A DNA stretch of 64,000 nt from Arthrospiribacter ruber (lineage in GTDB: Bacteria; Bacteroidota; Bacteroidia; Cytophagales; Cyclobacteriaceae): positions 226,395 through 290,394 of the forward strand of contig NZ_RPHB01000009.1 in the NCBI RefSeq assembly GCF_019343195.1, in the 5' to 3' direction. Of this stretch, positions 35,871 through 43,488 are shown piece after piece (within the stretch, counting starts at the first letter, position 1; each line of letters begins with the position of its first letter). The translations under genes and the position numbers were made by a program. The notes under the pieces were generated by a model. The model was not told the DNA's origin and did not search any database. It saw nothing but the letters and a program-made list of their open reading frames with translations.

Positions 35871-36557
35871 TAACGCTATACTCCCACACAACTTTTTCCC
35901 TGCTCTTTCCAACTCCCCCCACTCACTTTTAAAGAACGTTATGCCCTTCCGGCATATCCCGATAAAGATAGTTTTTTTCTTTCATCTGAAGATATTTTCA
36001 GTTGAAAAAAAGAAGGGGCTGAAGGATGGCATTTTTAAAAACACTTTCTTAAAAGAAAAAACAAAAAAAAAGAAAGCGTATGGACAAAAAGCAAGGGAGC
36101 GGGACGGCTTAAGGTGCGGCTGCTCTGCGGGTGGGTTGCGGGTGCCGCCGAAAGCCTGTCAGGGAAAACGACCGTAGGAAGTGGCTGGCAGTGATCCCGA
36201 CCGACCATACCGCTTAAGAGTTTAAAACCACCATGGCCTGTCGGGAAATTTGTCAGTGGTCCGCAATGATTCTGGCAGGCGGTGGATTCGTTGCGTCCCC
36301 ATCGAAGCAAAGCGGAGTATCGGGAGGCCTAAGCAGACAAAGTAGCCTGCGGTGAGAATGACGCAGCAAATAGCAAGACCACTTTGAGAGCCTGGCGCTA
36401 GCCTCCCGAAGGGTGGTGCAGCAGCCTGGAACTCCTTATTCATTTAAACAATCCGGGGAAGGCTGCTGCAACGGGCCGGCGTTTGGCTTGCGGAGCAAGG
36501 AAGACGAATACCGCTTATCAAAACAACTATCGTCTTTTTTTATGTATCTTTTTACCG
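35871..36557. repeat. Non-coding cassette-boundary repeat, copy 1
   Basis: It begins at the Rhs core break with TAACGCTAT and runs to the promoter of the XRE gene. Large parts recur at 40767-41620: the first about 110 bp, a segment around AGGGAAAACGACCG near 36162, and GGAGTATCGGGAGGCCTAAG near 36311. It has unusually high GC after 36080 and no supported gene. Confidence 0.65.
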
Positions 36558-36565
36558 TATTTTTG
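36558..36565 (+). promoter_or_regulatory. -7 element of the XRE gene
   Basis: TATTTTTG matches TAnnTTTG. A transcription start near 36571 leaves about 33 nt, including AAAGGTG (36591-36597), before ATG 36604. The alternative ATG 36574 would be almost leaderless. Confidence 0.5.
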
Positions 36566-36603
36566 GATTACTGATGTACAATCATCCATTTAAAGGTGTG
36601 ATC

Positions 36604-36942
36604 ATGGTTAAAATAGGGGACAGAATAGCACAGCTGCGCAAGCAGAACGGCTGGTCGCAGACCGAACTGGCCGGGAAAATAGGGGCTTCTAGGGAAGCCA
36701 TCGGCAAGTATGAACGCAACGAGGCCCTGCCCTCCGTGGAGACGGCCAAAAAAATAGCGGAAGCCTTCAGCGTCACCGTCGATTACCTGGTCGACGAAAC
36801 CGCCACCCCCACCTTCGACAAGCTCACCGTAAAAAGACTGCAAGAGATAGAAAACCTCTCCCCTGAGGAAAAAAGCCACCTCATGGCCCTCATGGACGCC
36901 TTCCTCAGGGACGCAAGGGCAAAAAAAGCCTATGCTTTCTGA
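36604..36942 (+). CDS. XRE-family transcriptional regulator (intact)
   Basis: 112 residues. The N-terminal helix-turn-helix (about 4-62) is complete: Ile-Ala-Gln-Leu-Arg-Lys-Gln, Gly-Trp-Ser-Gln-Thr-Glu-Leu-Ala, Tyr-Glu-Arg-Asn-Glu-Ala-Leu-Pro. The C-terminal helix region ends in Lys-Lys-Ala-Tyr-Ala-Phe. It is convergent with the immunity gene of tip 4, with a terminator between. Remnants of close relatives lie beside tips 1 and 3, so this regulator type seems to belong to the tip modules. Confidence 0.88.
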   Translation: MVKIGDRIAQLRKQNGWSQTELAGKIGASREAIGKYERNEALPSVETAKKIAEAFSVTVDYLVDETATPTFDKLTVKRLQEIENLSPEEKSHLMALMDAFLRDARAKKAYAF

Positions 36943-37008
36943 TGGGTTTAGGATTCCTTAATCGCTTTCTTCGCCAAACATAAAATGGTCAGCCTCATGC
37001 TGTAAATG

Positions 37009-37037
37009 AAAAAAGCCCCGGTTTCAGGGGCTTTTGA
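37009..37037 (+). terminator. Strong intrinsic terminator
   Basis: AAAAGCCCC (37011-37019) pairs with GGGGCTTTT (37027-37035) around a 7-nt loop, downstream of the XRE gene and facing the immunity gene. Confidence 0.85.
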
Positions 37038-37058
37038 TTTCACATCATATATTAGGCA

Positions 37059-37316
37059 CTATTCATATACTTTAGCTCCTAACAATAAGTGAGCAAAAAC
37101 TTTCCATGTAGGTCTCCTTTCATCAAAGGGCATATTCATGTTTTTGTAGTACCCTTCTACATCTTGAGTGTACGCATGAAGAGATTCCAAAAAACTAACC
37201 AGAGTAATATTTTCCCACTCTTCCGGTTTAGTCTCCAAATCAATTCTAAATTGCTCAAGAAAGTTTTCAAAATCCTTCTTCGACTCTATTTTTTCATAGA
37301 TTTCATATACATCCAT
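37059..37316 (-). CDS. Probable immunity protein of tip 4 (DUF7660-like)
   Basis: 85 residues, acidic. The pattern Phe-Leu-Glu-Gln-Phe-x5-Glu-x-Lys-Pro-Glu-Glu-Trp-Glu-Asn near 19-36 and Tyr-Tyr-Lys-Asn near 57, ending in Trp-Lys-Val-Phe-Ala-His-Leu-Leu-Leu-Gly-Ala, recalls small DUF7660-type proteins found beside polymorphic toxins. It is 11 nt downstream of tip 4. Confidence 0.65.
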   Translation of the reverse strand: MDVYEIYEKIESKKDFENFLEQFRIDLETKPEEWENITLVSFLESLHAYTQDVEGYYKNMNMPFDERRPTWKVFAHLLLGAKVYE

Positions 37317-37327
37317 ATTCTAATTAT

Positions 37328-39091
37328 CTAATTTGTCCCTGTACCCCTAATTCTAATACTCTCCCCATTATTGGTCGTTGTGAATTTCTCTAACTCTCTC
37401 TTAGGCAAACTATCTAAGTTAACTTTTTGAAACGGTATATCTACGCCCGCTTCCTGAAAGGCCTTCAATCTCCTGTTGTCCAATGTAAATATCTCCCCGT
37501 TCCTTTCCACTATCCTGATCGGATCAACACTCAGGGGATCAATTGATCCGTTTCTTAGGCCTGATACCAGATCATCTATACTGCTCCCATTCCTGAAATT
37601 CGGACTTATGCTGCTTTGACTAAATCTTATTGAACTCGGATCAATAAGCCCTTCATTGGGCAACTGTTTAAAGCTGGTCGGGTCTAGGAATTTTCTCAGT
37701 CCCCTTGTCAGCTGTGTGTTACCGCCTGTCCTCACTGAAATAAAATCCGTGGGATCAAGCCTGCCCGCTGCAGCAATATTCACCACATCAAGGGCAGTAT
37801 TAAACGTTTCCTTCAACACACCCTGATGCGGTACTTGCCGGATGACCGTCTCAAATATCTCCTCCCCACTTTCATTGACCTTGTAGGACGCTAGCCATTT
37901 CATCCCAGGGTCGGCGGGGACAAACGTGTTCAATATTAAGTTCTCCGCAGAATGCTTGATATCATAGAAAGTCGTTAGCAATAATCTTGCTGTAAAAAAC
38001 GCGTCCCGTTGCGGGTCGTATTCTTCCAGTCCATCAAGGTCAATAAACTTGATCGGGTTGTTGCCTGCAAATTGATAAGGTGTATACCAAGGATAGCTTT
38101 TGGTCAGCGGATCCACACTCAAAAACTTCCCTATCTCCGGGTTGTAGATCCTGAAGCCGTAGTCGTAGGTAGAGCCACCTCCGCCAATTCCGGGGCTGTC
38201 GTGTTCCTTGCCGTTAAACCCGTACCTATACCCACCACTTTCCGTCCTACCTGTCATTTCCAGACCGAAGGGGTAATAGTCAGTCCTGCTCAGCACTTCT
38301 GCCCAAGTACTGTCTCCATTCATATGGATGCGGTCTGACACCACGGCAAGTACATTGCCAAGGTGGTTGCTCAGCTCATATTGCTTGTGACCTACCGTTC
38401 GGTAACCCGGAGCGGAAGCATTGGCTACGTTCCCAAGTCTGGAAGATCCGTAGACCGGACGTTCTGACAGCGTATCACCCTGATAAACAGCCATCACGTT
38501 ACCTGATGCATCCCGGATATATCTGGTTATGTTTGAACCCTGTTTCTTTTCCACCCTGTTTCCGGAGGCATCATAACGGAATTCGATAGGAGAACCTGAT
38601 GACTTGGTCACTTTACGGACTTTGCCTGAAGGCGTCCATTCAATGTTGGTCACCCCTCCTGCCACATCTTTTATCAGATTTCCGATGGCATCATATTCAT
38701 AGTTGTTACCCTGTGCTGAGGCCGTCTGCCTCAGTTTGTTGGAATTCGCATAATAGCCATAAGTAAAATTGTCCTGTATGGCTGCTGCTCCATTCCTGCG
38801 CTGTAAGGTAAGTAAATTTCCGTTCCCATCATAGGTATAGGTAGCATCATAGGCCTTTGCAGCGGCTGCTGTCCTGCTCACAAAGCTGGTGGTATATTCT
38901 CTTAAGCTTCTGGACTGGACAATACGGTTCAGCTGATCATATTTATAGACCATAGCCTGCATATCATACGTATCCTGCGAACCAGCCAGCTCGGTATTCA
39001 TCCAGGTGATGTTTCCGTTGAAGAGTCCTGTATTGGAGTTGATCGTGGAAGTCCTCGACCAGAGGGCATCCCTCGTGTCTGTCCTGACCAC
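37328..39091 (-). CDS. Rhs protein fragment with ParB-like nuclease tip (tip 4)
   Basis: 587 residues, the longest Rhs piece here. It has Rhs/YD repeats (Tyr-Asp-Ala-Ile-Gly-Asn, Tyr-Asp-Ala-Ser-Gly-Asn-Arg, about 80-230), the core end Tyr-Gly-Phe-Asn-Gly-Lys-Glu-His near 300 and Val-Asp-Pro-Leu near 335. The tip (about 500-587) has Asp-Pro-Ile-Arg-Ile-Val and Phe-Thr-Leu-Asp-Asn-Arg-Arg-Leu-Lys-Ala-Phe, typical of ParB-type nuclease toxins. The reading frame is open upstream into the antisense of the XRE gene at 39220, so the Rhs N-terminal part is missing and GTG 39091 is not a convincing start. Confidence 0.75.
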   Translation of the reverse strand: MVRTDTRDALWSRTSTINSNTGLFNGNITWMNTELAGSQDTYDMQAMVYKYDQLNRIVQSRSLREYTTSFVSRTAAAAKAYDATYTYDGNGNLLTLQRRNGAAAIQDNFTYGYYANSNKLRQTASAQGNNYEYDAIGNLIKDVAGGVTNIEWTPSGKVRKVTKSSGSPIEFRYDASGNRVEKKQGSNITRYIRDASGNVMAVYQGDTLSERPVYGSSRLGNVANASAPGYRTVGHKQYELSNHLGNVLAVVSDRIHMNGDSTWAEVLSRTDYYPFGLEMTGRTESGGYRYGFNGKEHDSPGIGGGGSTYDYGFRIYNPEIGKFLSVDPLTKSYPWYTPYQFAGNNPIKFIDLDGLEEYDPQRDAFFTARLLLTTFYDIKHSAENLILNTFVPADPGMKWLASYKVNESGEEIFETVIRQVPHQGVLKETFNTALDVVNIAAAGRLDPTDFISVRTGGNTQLTRGLRKFLDPTSFKQLPNEGLIDPSSIRFSQSSISPNFRNGSSIDDLVSGLRNGSIDPLSVDPIRIVERNGEIFTLDNRRLKAFQEAGVDIPFQKVNLDSLPKRELEKFTTTNNGESIRIRGTGTN

Positions 39092-39219
39092 CGTTGAGGT
39101 GATCGGGGTCCAGTCTCCATTGAAATATCCCAGGGCAAAGGCTATGGAATCCTTTCCTGTACCCAGACAGGAAATTATACCAATGCTGATACAAGTGTCT
39201 TTATTTGCTACTTTACAGC

Positions 39220-39585
39220 ATGAACTTAGCGGACAACATCAAGGCAATCAGGGAGCAGAAAGGCCTCAAACAGATCGATGTCGCCACCCATATCGGGGTG
39301 GACAAGTCGGCCTACAGCAAAATAGAAAAGGGAACCAGGGCAATCACCGTGGAAGAACTCTACAAAGCCGCTCAACTCTTCAACATGACCACCGACCAGA
39401 TACTCGCATATGACGGAGATATCCCATCCGAAGTCGTCATCGAGGACAAGACAGCCGTAGAACAGCTCAGGCTTATCCAGCAGCTCGAAGAAGAGGACAG
39501 GCAGACCATCTTCAAGCTGATCGAGACCATGCTCACCAAAAAGAAGTTCAAAGACTTCTTCCAGAAAAACGTGGCAGCTTTGTAA
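39220..39585 (+). CDS. XRE-family transcriptional regulator (second intact type)
   Basis: 121 residues. The helix-turn-helix (about 3-62) has Ile-Arg-Glu-Gln-Lys-Gly-Leu-Lys-Gln-Ile-Asp-Val-Ala and Tyr-Ser-Lys-Ile-Glu-Lys-Gly. The C-terminus Lys-Leu-Ile-Glu-Thr-Met-Leu-Thr-Lys-Lys-Lys-Phe-Lys-Asp matches a remnant at 41622. It is only distantly similar to the regulator at 36604. ATG 39220 was preferred over TTG 39205. It is divergent from Rhs tip 4 and convergent with the immunity gene of tip 5. Confidence 0.88.
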   Translation: MNLADNIKAIREQKGLKQIDVATHIGVDKSAYSKIEKGTRAITVEELYKAAQLFNMTTDQILAYDGDIPSEVVIEDKTAVEQLRLIQQLEEEDRQTIFKLIETMLTKKKFKDFFQKNVAAL

Positions 39586-39589
39586 ATAG

Positions 39590-39620
39590 AAAAAGCCTAG
39601 GAAAAACCTAGGCTTTTTCC
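39590..39620 (+). terminator. Strong intrinsic terminator
   Basis: AAAAAGCCTAGG and CCTAGGCTTTTT pair perfectly around a 5-nt loop (39590-39601 with 39607-39618), directly after the XRE stop. Confidence 0.87.
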
Positions 39621-39694
39621 ATAAGATTTCAGCACTGTGGTTATTTCAGCTAATTACATAAATGGTGGTCTCCTGATGGTCTCCTTTTTGAAAG

Positions 39695-39916
39695 TTATCC
39701 AGCTAAGAGTTGGAATAGATATCCACAGGCATCTGATTCATTATCAAAAACCTTCAACCCCGTCTTATTTCCTCTTTCGCTATAATAAACTTCCCACCCA
39801 CTTTCAGTTCTATTTAAACAATATGCTTCATTAGGTAAACCTCCATTTAAAGAATACGAGTCTACTCGAACGTCTTCTTCTCTCAATTTTTTCTCTAATT
39901 CAATTTTTGTCATCAT
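39695..39916 (-). CDS. Probable immunity protein of the TNT-type tip 5
   Basis: 73 residues, soluble. The pattern Tyr-Ser-Leu-Asn-Gly-Gly-Leu-Pro-Asn-Glu-Ala-Tyr-Cys-Leu (about 21-34) followed by Trp-Glu-Val-Tyr-Tyr-Ser-Glu-Arg-Gly (41-49) recalls an immunity family (Imm59-like) often seen with this toxin type. Its start overlaps the tip 5 stop by 4 nt. Confidence 0.7.
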   Translation of the reverse strand: MMTKIELEKKLREEDVRVDSYSLNGGLPNEAYCLNRTESGWEVYYSERGNKTGLKVFDNESDACGYLFQLLAG

Positions 39917-40665
39917 TCAACTTTTTTAATATACCCCCCCTCGAGTAGCTTATCGATGGGCTGATTAAGCTTATATTGGATTCCTCCTCCCGCTTCATCA
40001 AACCATGGCGCTACTTTTCCTCCTAGGGCATCAATTGGTTTTACTACCTCATACACATTATAAGGTTTAAATTCAGTACCAGGAGCCAGAGACCTTGCAT
40101 TATATGGAACTCCTTCTGGCGAAACAAAAGAACCTCCCTCGTATCCATATCTATCTATTCTAGCACCTGGTTTCAAAGTTACATTAGCTGGAGTTCCAGC
40201 AAATCCGTCATTGGTAGGCCATTTTATTTTGCCCGTATCATCTAACCAGTTTATTTTTCCAACGCCCCCTGGCTTAATGCCTCCATAAATACTCAATGCT
40301 CCAACTGTACCCAGCCTGAACCTGTCCTCAGTCGACCCGTTCTCGATAGTGTTCGAGATTCCCCTGTAGGCATCTTTTACTTCAGAATAGATGGGTATAT
40401 AATTGGGATCACCCGGTCCCATAGCCGCCTGGGGGCGGAAAGCGCTGAAGAAGTCATAAACACCTAAAGCAATCCCCCTGTATGCCCTATATACTTCTTT
40501 GACCTCCTGTTCGGTCGGTTTCTGGAGCATTTCCGTTGTGGTCCCCACTCCTGGATACCTGACTGCCTCCAAACCATCCAAGTCTATTGCCTGTATCGGC
40601 GTATTGCTGGCATACTGATACGGTGTGAGCATCGGATAGATCTTGGTCAATGGATCCACACTCAA
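39913..40665 (-). CDS. Orphan Rhs C-terminal tip 5, TNT-type NAD glycohydrolase
   Basis: 250 residues from the first Met; the core frame is open to about 40768. Residues 1-130 nearly match tip 3. The tip (about 140-250) has the TNT signature: Trp-Pro-Thr-Asn-Asp-Gly-Phe, Leu-Lys-Pro-Gly-Ala-Arg-Ile-Asp-Arg-Tyr-Gly, Gly-Ser-Phe-Val-Ser-Pro, Tyr-Asn-Ala-Arg-Ser-Leu and Ala-Pro-Trp-Phe-x4-Gly-Gly-Gly-Ile-Gln-Tyr. TNT toxins destroy NAD(P)+. The catalytic Arg and Gln positions of the family are present in these motifs. The immunity gene overlaps its end. Confidence 0.87.
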   Translation of the reverse strand: MSVDPLTKIYPMLTPYQYASNTPIQAIDLDGLEAVRYPGVGTTTEMLQKPTEQEVKEVYRAYRGIALGVYDFFSAFRPQAAMGPGDPNYIPIYSEVKDAYRGISNTIENGSTEDRFRLGTVGALSIYGGIKPGGVGKINWLDDTGKIKWPTNDGFAGTPANVTLKPGARIDRYGYEGGSFVSPEGVPYNARSLAPGTEFKPYNVYEVVKPIDALGGKVAPWFDEAGGGIQYKLNQPIDKLLEGGYIKKVE

Positions 40666-40766
40666 AAACTTCCCTATCTCCGGGTTGTAGATCCTGAAGC
40701 CGTAGTCGTAGGTAGAGCCACCTCCGCCAATTCCGGGGCTGTCGTGTTCCTTGCCGTTAAACCCGT

Positions 40767-41621
40767 AACGCTATACTCCCGCACAACCTTTTCCCGGCTC
40801 TTTCCAATCCCCCTCACACCCCTTTAAAGAACGTTATGCCCATCCGGCATATCCCCATAAAGATAGTTTTTTTTCTTTCAGTTGAAGGTATTTTCAGTTG
40901 AAAAAAGAAACAGGCGTAGTGGTGATTCCCCAATAAAACATCTTCTTAAAAGAAAAAACGGAAAAAAAGAAAGCCTTGCATCTGGCGGGTATGGGCAAAA
41001 AGCAAGGGAGCGGGGCGGTTTAAGGTGCGGTTGGCTGTGGGCGGGTAAATAGCCCTGCGGACTTGCTTTTTGACGGAGGGCAGGCCTCGTGCGGCCCGCC
41101 TAACTTTGCTCACTTTTTTGTTGTTTTTTTCCTGCACACAACCTGCTTTCGGAGATCTGTCCCGGCATTGTGGGTTGGAAAAGCCCCCCTGATCGGGGGT
41201 TGGGGGGTGATTTCTAGGCGGCCGGCCTTTTTGAGCGTTGGGTTGCGGGCCGCCTGCGGGTGCCGACGACAGCCTGCCAGGGAAAACGACCGTAGGAAGT
41301 GGCTGGCAGTGAGCGGCGCCCATGATACCGCTTTCTTTTTGGACTGTTTATCATGGGCGCTGCGGTCTGTCGGTGGCCCGCAGGCCCGCAATAACACTGG
41401 CTGTGGGTGGATGCGTGGCGTCCCGATCGCAGCGAAGCGGAGTATCGGGAGGCCTAAGCAGACACGGGAACAGCCGTGAGGAAGAGGAAGGAGCGCAAAA
41501 GACATGACAGCATCCGCCGCGGCGGACCCGAAGGGCGAACGGCTCTGTTTTATGCCTTTAAAAAACAAACACTCCATAAAACAGTGCCGTGAGTGCTGGC
41601 GTGGCTTTTTGCCGACGACCG
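40767..41621. repeat. Non-coding cassette-boundary repeat, copy 2
   Basis: It starts at the Rhs core break with TAACGCTAT and shares long blocks with 35871-36557, plus an extra middle section (about 41040-41240). GC content is high between 41000 and 41560. No gene is supported, although open frames exist in both directions because stops are rare in GC-rich sequence. Confidence 0.65.
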
Positions 41622-41714
41622 ATGACGAACGCCGCCCTCCTGAAGCTTATTGAGACCTTCGTATCCAAAAAACGATTCAAGGACTACCTGCAGAAAAATA
41701 TAGCTGCGTTATAA
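41622..41714 (+). pseudogene. XRE-family regulator remnant (C-terminus only)
   Basis: 30 codons ending in Leu-Ile-Glu-Thr-Phe-Val-Ser-Lys-Lys-Arg-Phe-Lys-Asp-Tyr-Leu-Gln-Lys-Asn, parallel to the C-terminus of the gene at 39220. The N-terminal helix-turn-helix is gone. A terminator follows. Confidence 0.72.
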
Positions 41715-41719
41715 ATGAA

Positions 41720-41742
41720 AAAGCCCGGTCAGACCGGGCTCA
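41720..41742 (+). terminator. Intrinsic terminator
   Basis: AGCCCGGT (41722-41729) pairs with ACCGGGCT (41733-41740) around a 3-nt loop. The T-run is weak on the + strand; A-rich sequence to the left gives a T-run for minus-strand transcripts. Confidence 0.7.
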
Positions 41743-41771
41743 CACTTTGTTGATTCAATTACTTACTTCGA

Positions 41772-42227
41772 TTATTGAAAATATTCGATTTCAATAAATT
41801 TTTTACCGTTTTCTTCATAAAAATCAAAGAGAATTCTTTCTTTTAAGTCATTACTTACTAGACTAAAAATACCCCCTGAATCATCGTCAAAATTGAAATT
41901 GAAATTGAAATTGGCAATGGAATTAATAACTATACCACCACAATCACGAGATAAGGAGGTTAGCAAATAAATACTGTCTTCCGACTTGAACTTTTCATTT
42001 ACTATATTTTTTAACCCCGTTTTATCTTCAAATGGAAGAACAGTCTTAAACACTTCTTTAAGAGTAGAAACTTTTTCAAGTATTTTATCCGTCTCAACTA
42101 TAGACAATATACATCTTTCACTATCAGTAGTCAACTTTTCAATCGTGTTGATATAGCTCTGAAGAGATTGCTTTCCAAACAACCTTCGTTTTTTTTGATC
42201 AAACGTCTCCTCTAACATCTTAATCAT
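41772..42227 (-). CDS. Probable immunity protein of tip 6
   Basis: 151 residues, soluble, with a repetitive Asn-Phe-Asn-Phe-Asn-Phe-Asn-Phe stretch near 105. The family is not recognised. It overlaps the 3' end of tip 6 by 8 nt, which is why immunity is proposed. Confidence 0.6.
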   Translation of the reverse strand: MIKMLEETFDQKKRRLFGKQSLQSYINTIEKLTTDSERCILSIVETDKILEKVSTLKEVFKTVLPFEDKTGLKNIVNEKFKSEDSIYLLTSLSRDCGGIVINSIANFNFNFNFDDDSGGIFSLVSNDLKERILFDFYEENGKKFIEIEYFQ

Positions 42228-42984
42228 TATAGTTTACTTTTGATTTATTATTATCCAATTTAGGTCTACCGTAATTGTTCATCCTTACCTTACCGTTGTC
42301 TGTTTTTACCTTTCCGGCTTCCCAGTGAGGTTGTCCTTGGTGACTTCTATCCAATGTTTGTTGTTGAACAGATTTTGTCTGAGTTCCACCTCCTTTTGCT
42401 GGTACTTCGTATGTATATTCTCTTCCTGAACTATTTCTAGATTGAGATTTTGGTTGCTGACTAGTAGGAATTCCAGCATCTCGCATTGCTTCTCTTCTGG
42501 CCGCTCTTGAAGTGGATGATACTTTATCACCTGATTTGACAGCATCAATAGCATTATTGATGATCTTGACATCCTTTCCGATCTTCCCTACTTTGGCTAC
42601 GTCCCCTATGTATGGAATTATTCCGGCTGTACTGATGGCAGCACCCAGCCAGTCACCGTTCTTTGCCTGCAAGCCCGCATTCAGGCCATCAGCAATACCT
42701 GTAGGGTATACCACTCCTACAATATCCAAAGCCGCACTGAGGATATCATCCCCCTGCAAAGAATAATTGCCTCCCAAATCCCCAACTATCCTGCCCGCAT
42801 TGACATCGATATCGATAAGGTCGGTCACGATGGTCACACTGGAATTGTTCTCTCCATGAATCCTGATATCAAACCTACCGTCCGGATCTATCCTTGACAA
42901 TGGATTATTCTGCACAAAATTATATGGTGAAACCCATTCCCTTTCACTGGCCATAGGATCCGGGCTGGTCCAACGCCCTATCAC
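42220..42984 (-). CDS. Orphan Rhs C-terminal tip 6, probable nuclease-type toxin
   Basis: 254 residues from the first Met; the core frame is open to about 43063 (Tyr-Leu-Tyr-Asn-Gly-Lys-Glu-Leu-Leu). A hydrophobic pre-toxin stretch (about 85-130: Ser-Ala-Ala-Leu-Asp, Trp-Leu-Gly-Ala-Ala-Ile-Ser, Tyr-Ile-Gly-Asp-Val-Ala-Lys) precedes the tip. The tip has Asp-Arg-Ser-His-Gln-Gly-Gln-Pro-His-Trp-Glu-Ala-Gly and Asn-Tyr-Gly-Arg-Pro-Lys-Leu, a two-histidine pattern seen in small nuclease-like polymorphic toxins. The exact family is uncertain. Confidence 0.65.
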   Translation of the reverse strand: MIGRWTSPDPMASEREWVSPYNFVQNNPLSRIDPDGRFDIRIHGENNSSVTIVTDLIDIDVNAGRIVGDLGGNYSLQGDDILSAALDIVGVVYPTGIADGLNAGLQAKNGDWLGAAISTAGIIPYIGDVAKVGKIGKDVKIINNAIDAVKSGDKVSSTSRAARREAMRDAGIPTSQQPKSQSRNSSGREYTYEVPAKGGGTQTKSVQQQTLDRSHQGQPHWEAGKVKTDNGKVRMNNYGRPKLDNNKSKVNYND

Positions 42985-43071
42985 AGGGTCAAAATACCTC
43001 GCTCCATAGTCGTATAGGTTGAGGTTCAGGTCATCCAGCAGTTCCTTCCCATTATAGAGATAACGCTATGC

Positions 43072-43488
43072 TTAATAAAATACATGTATATACACTCCCG
43101 TATTATCATTTATCATTTCCTTCCACCTTTCAGAATTTGCTTTATCCGACTTTAGTTTATCGAAAACAAAATTCTCACTAAGATTTTTTGTTTCAAAATA
43201 TCCATTATAACCATAAATATATAATTTGCCTTCGACAGCATGAAGCACAACATCATATCCCCCATCTATTCCAGAGTATATAGGTTTCACAAAACTATTG
43301 GGCACAGACCGCTTATTGTATTTCCCATCTGTAAAGTATGTACTATTTCCAAAAATCACACTTTTGTATTCAATTTTTGTGATGTATTTATCCTGATTAG
43401 AAAAATGATAATGTGAAAATTCATAATCAGGAAGGAGTATATAAAATAGAATTATAGAAATTATACAGACAATTATTATTTTTTTCAT
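43072..43488 (-). CDS. Membrane-anchored protein, probable immunity to tip 7
   Basis: 138 residues with one N-terminal membrane helix (about 3-20) and a soluble Tyr-rich domain. It overlaps the tip 7 stop by 4 nt and ends 7 nt before the TAGCGTTAT junction of the next Rhs core fragment. Family not recognised. Confidence 0.6.
   Translation of the reverse strand: MKKIIIVCIISIILFYILLPDYEFSHYHFSNQDKYITKIEYKSVIFGNSTYFTDGKYNKRSVPNSFVKPIYSGIDGGYDVVLHAVEGKLYIYGYNGYFETKNLSENFVFDKLKSDKANSERWKEMINDNTGVYIHVFY

Noticed and set aside
35871..35945. attC site formed by CATAACG and CGTTATG arms
   Set aside because: The arms are inverted at about 60-nt distance, but the inner part has no palindromic structure and the core bases do not fit attC.
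36035..36443. Open frames in the GC-rich boundary repeats (also 41063-41577)
   Set aside because: Frames are open on both strands because stops are rare, they are not conserved between the two copies, and they have low-complexity translations.
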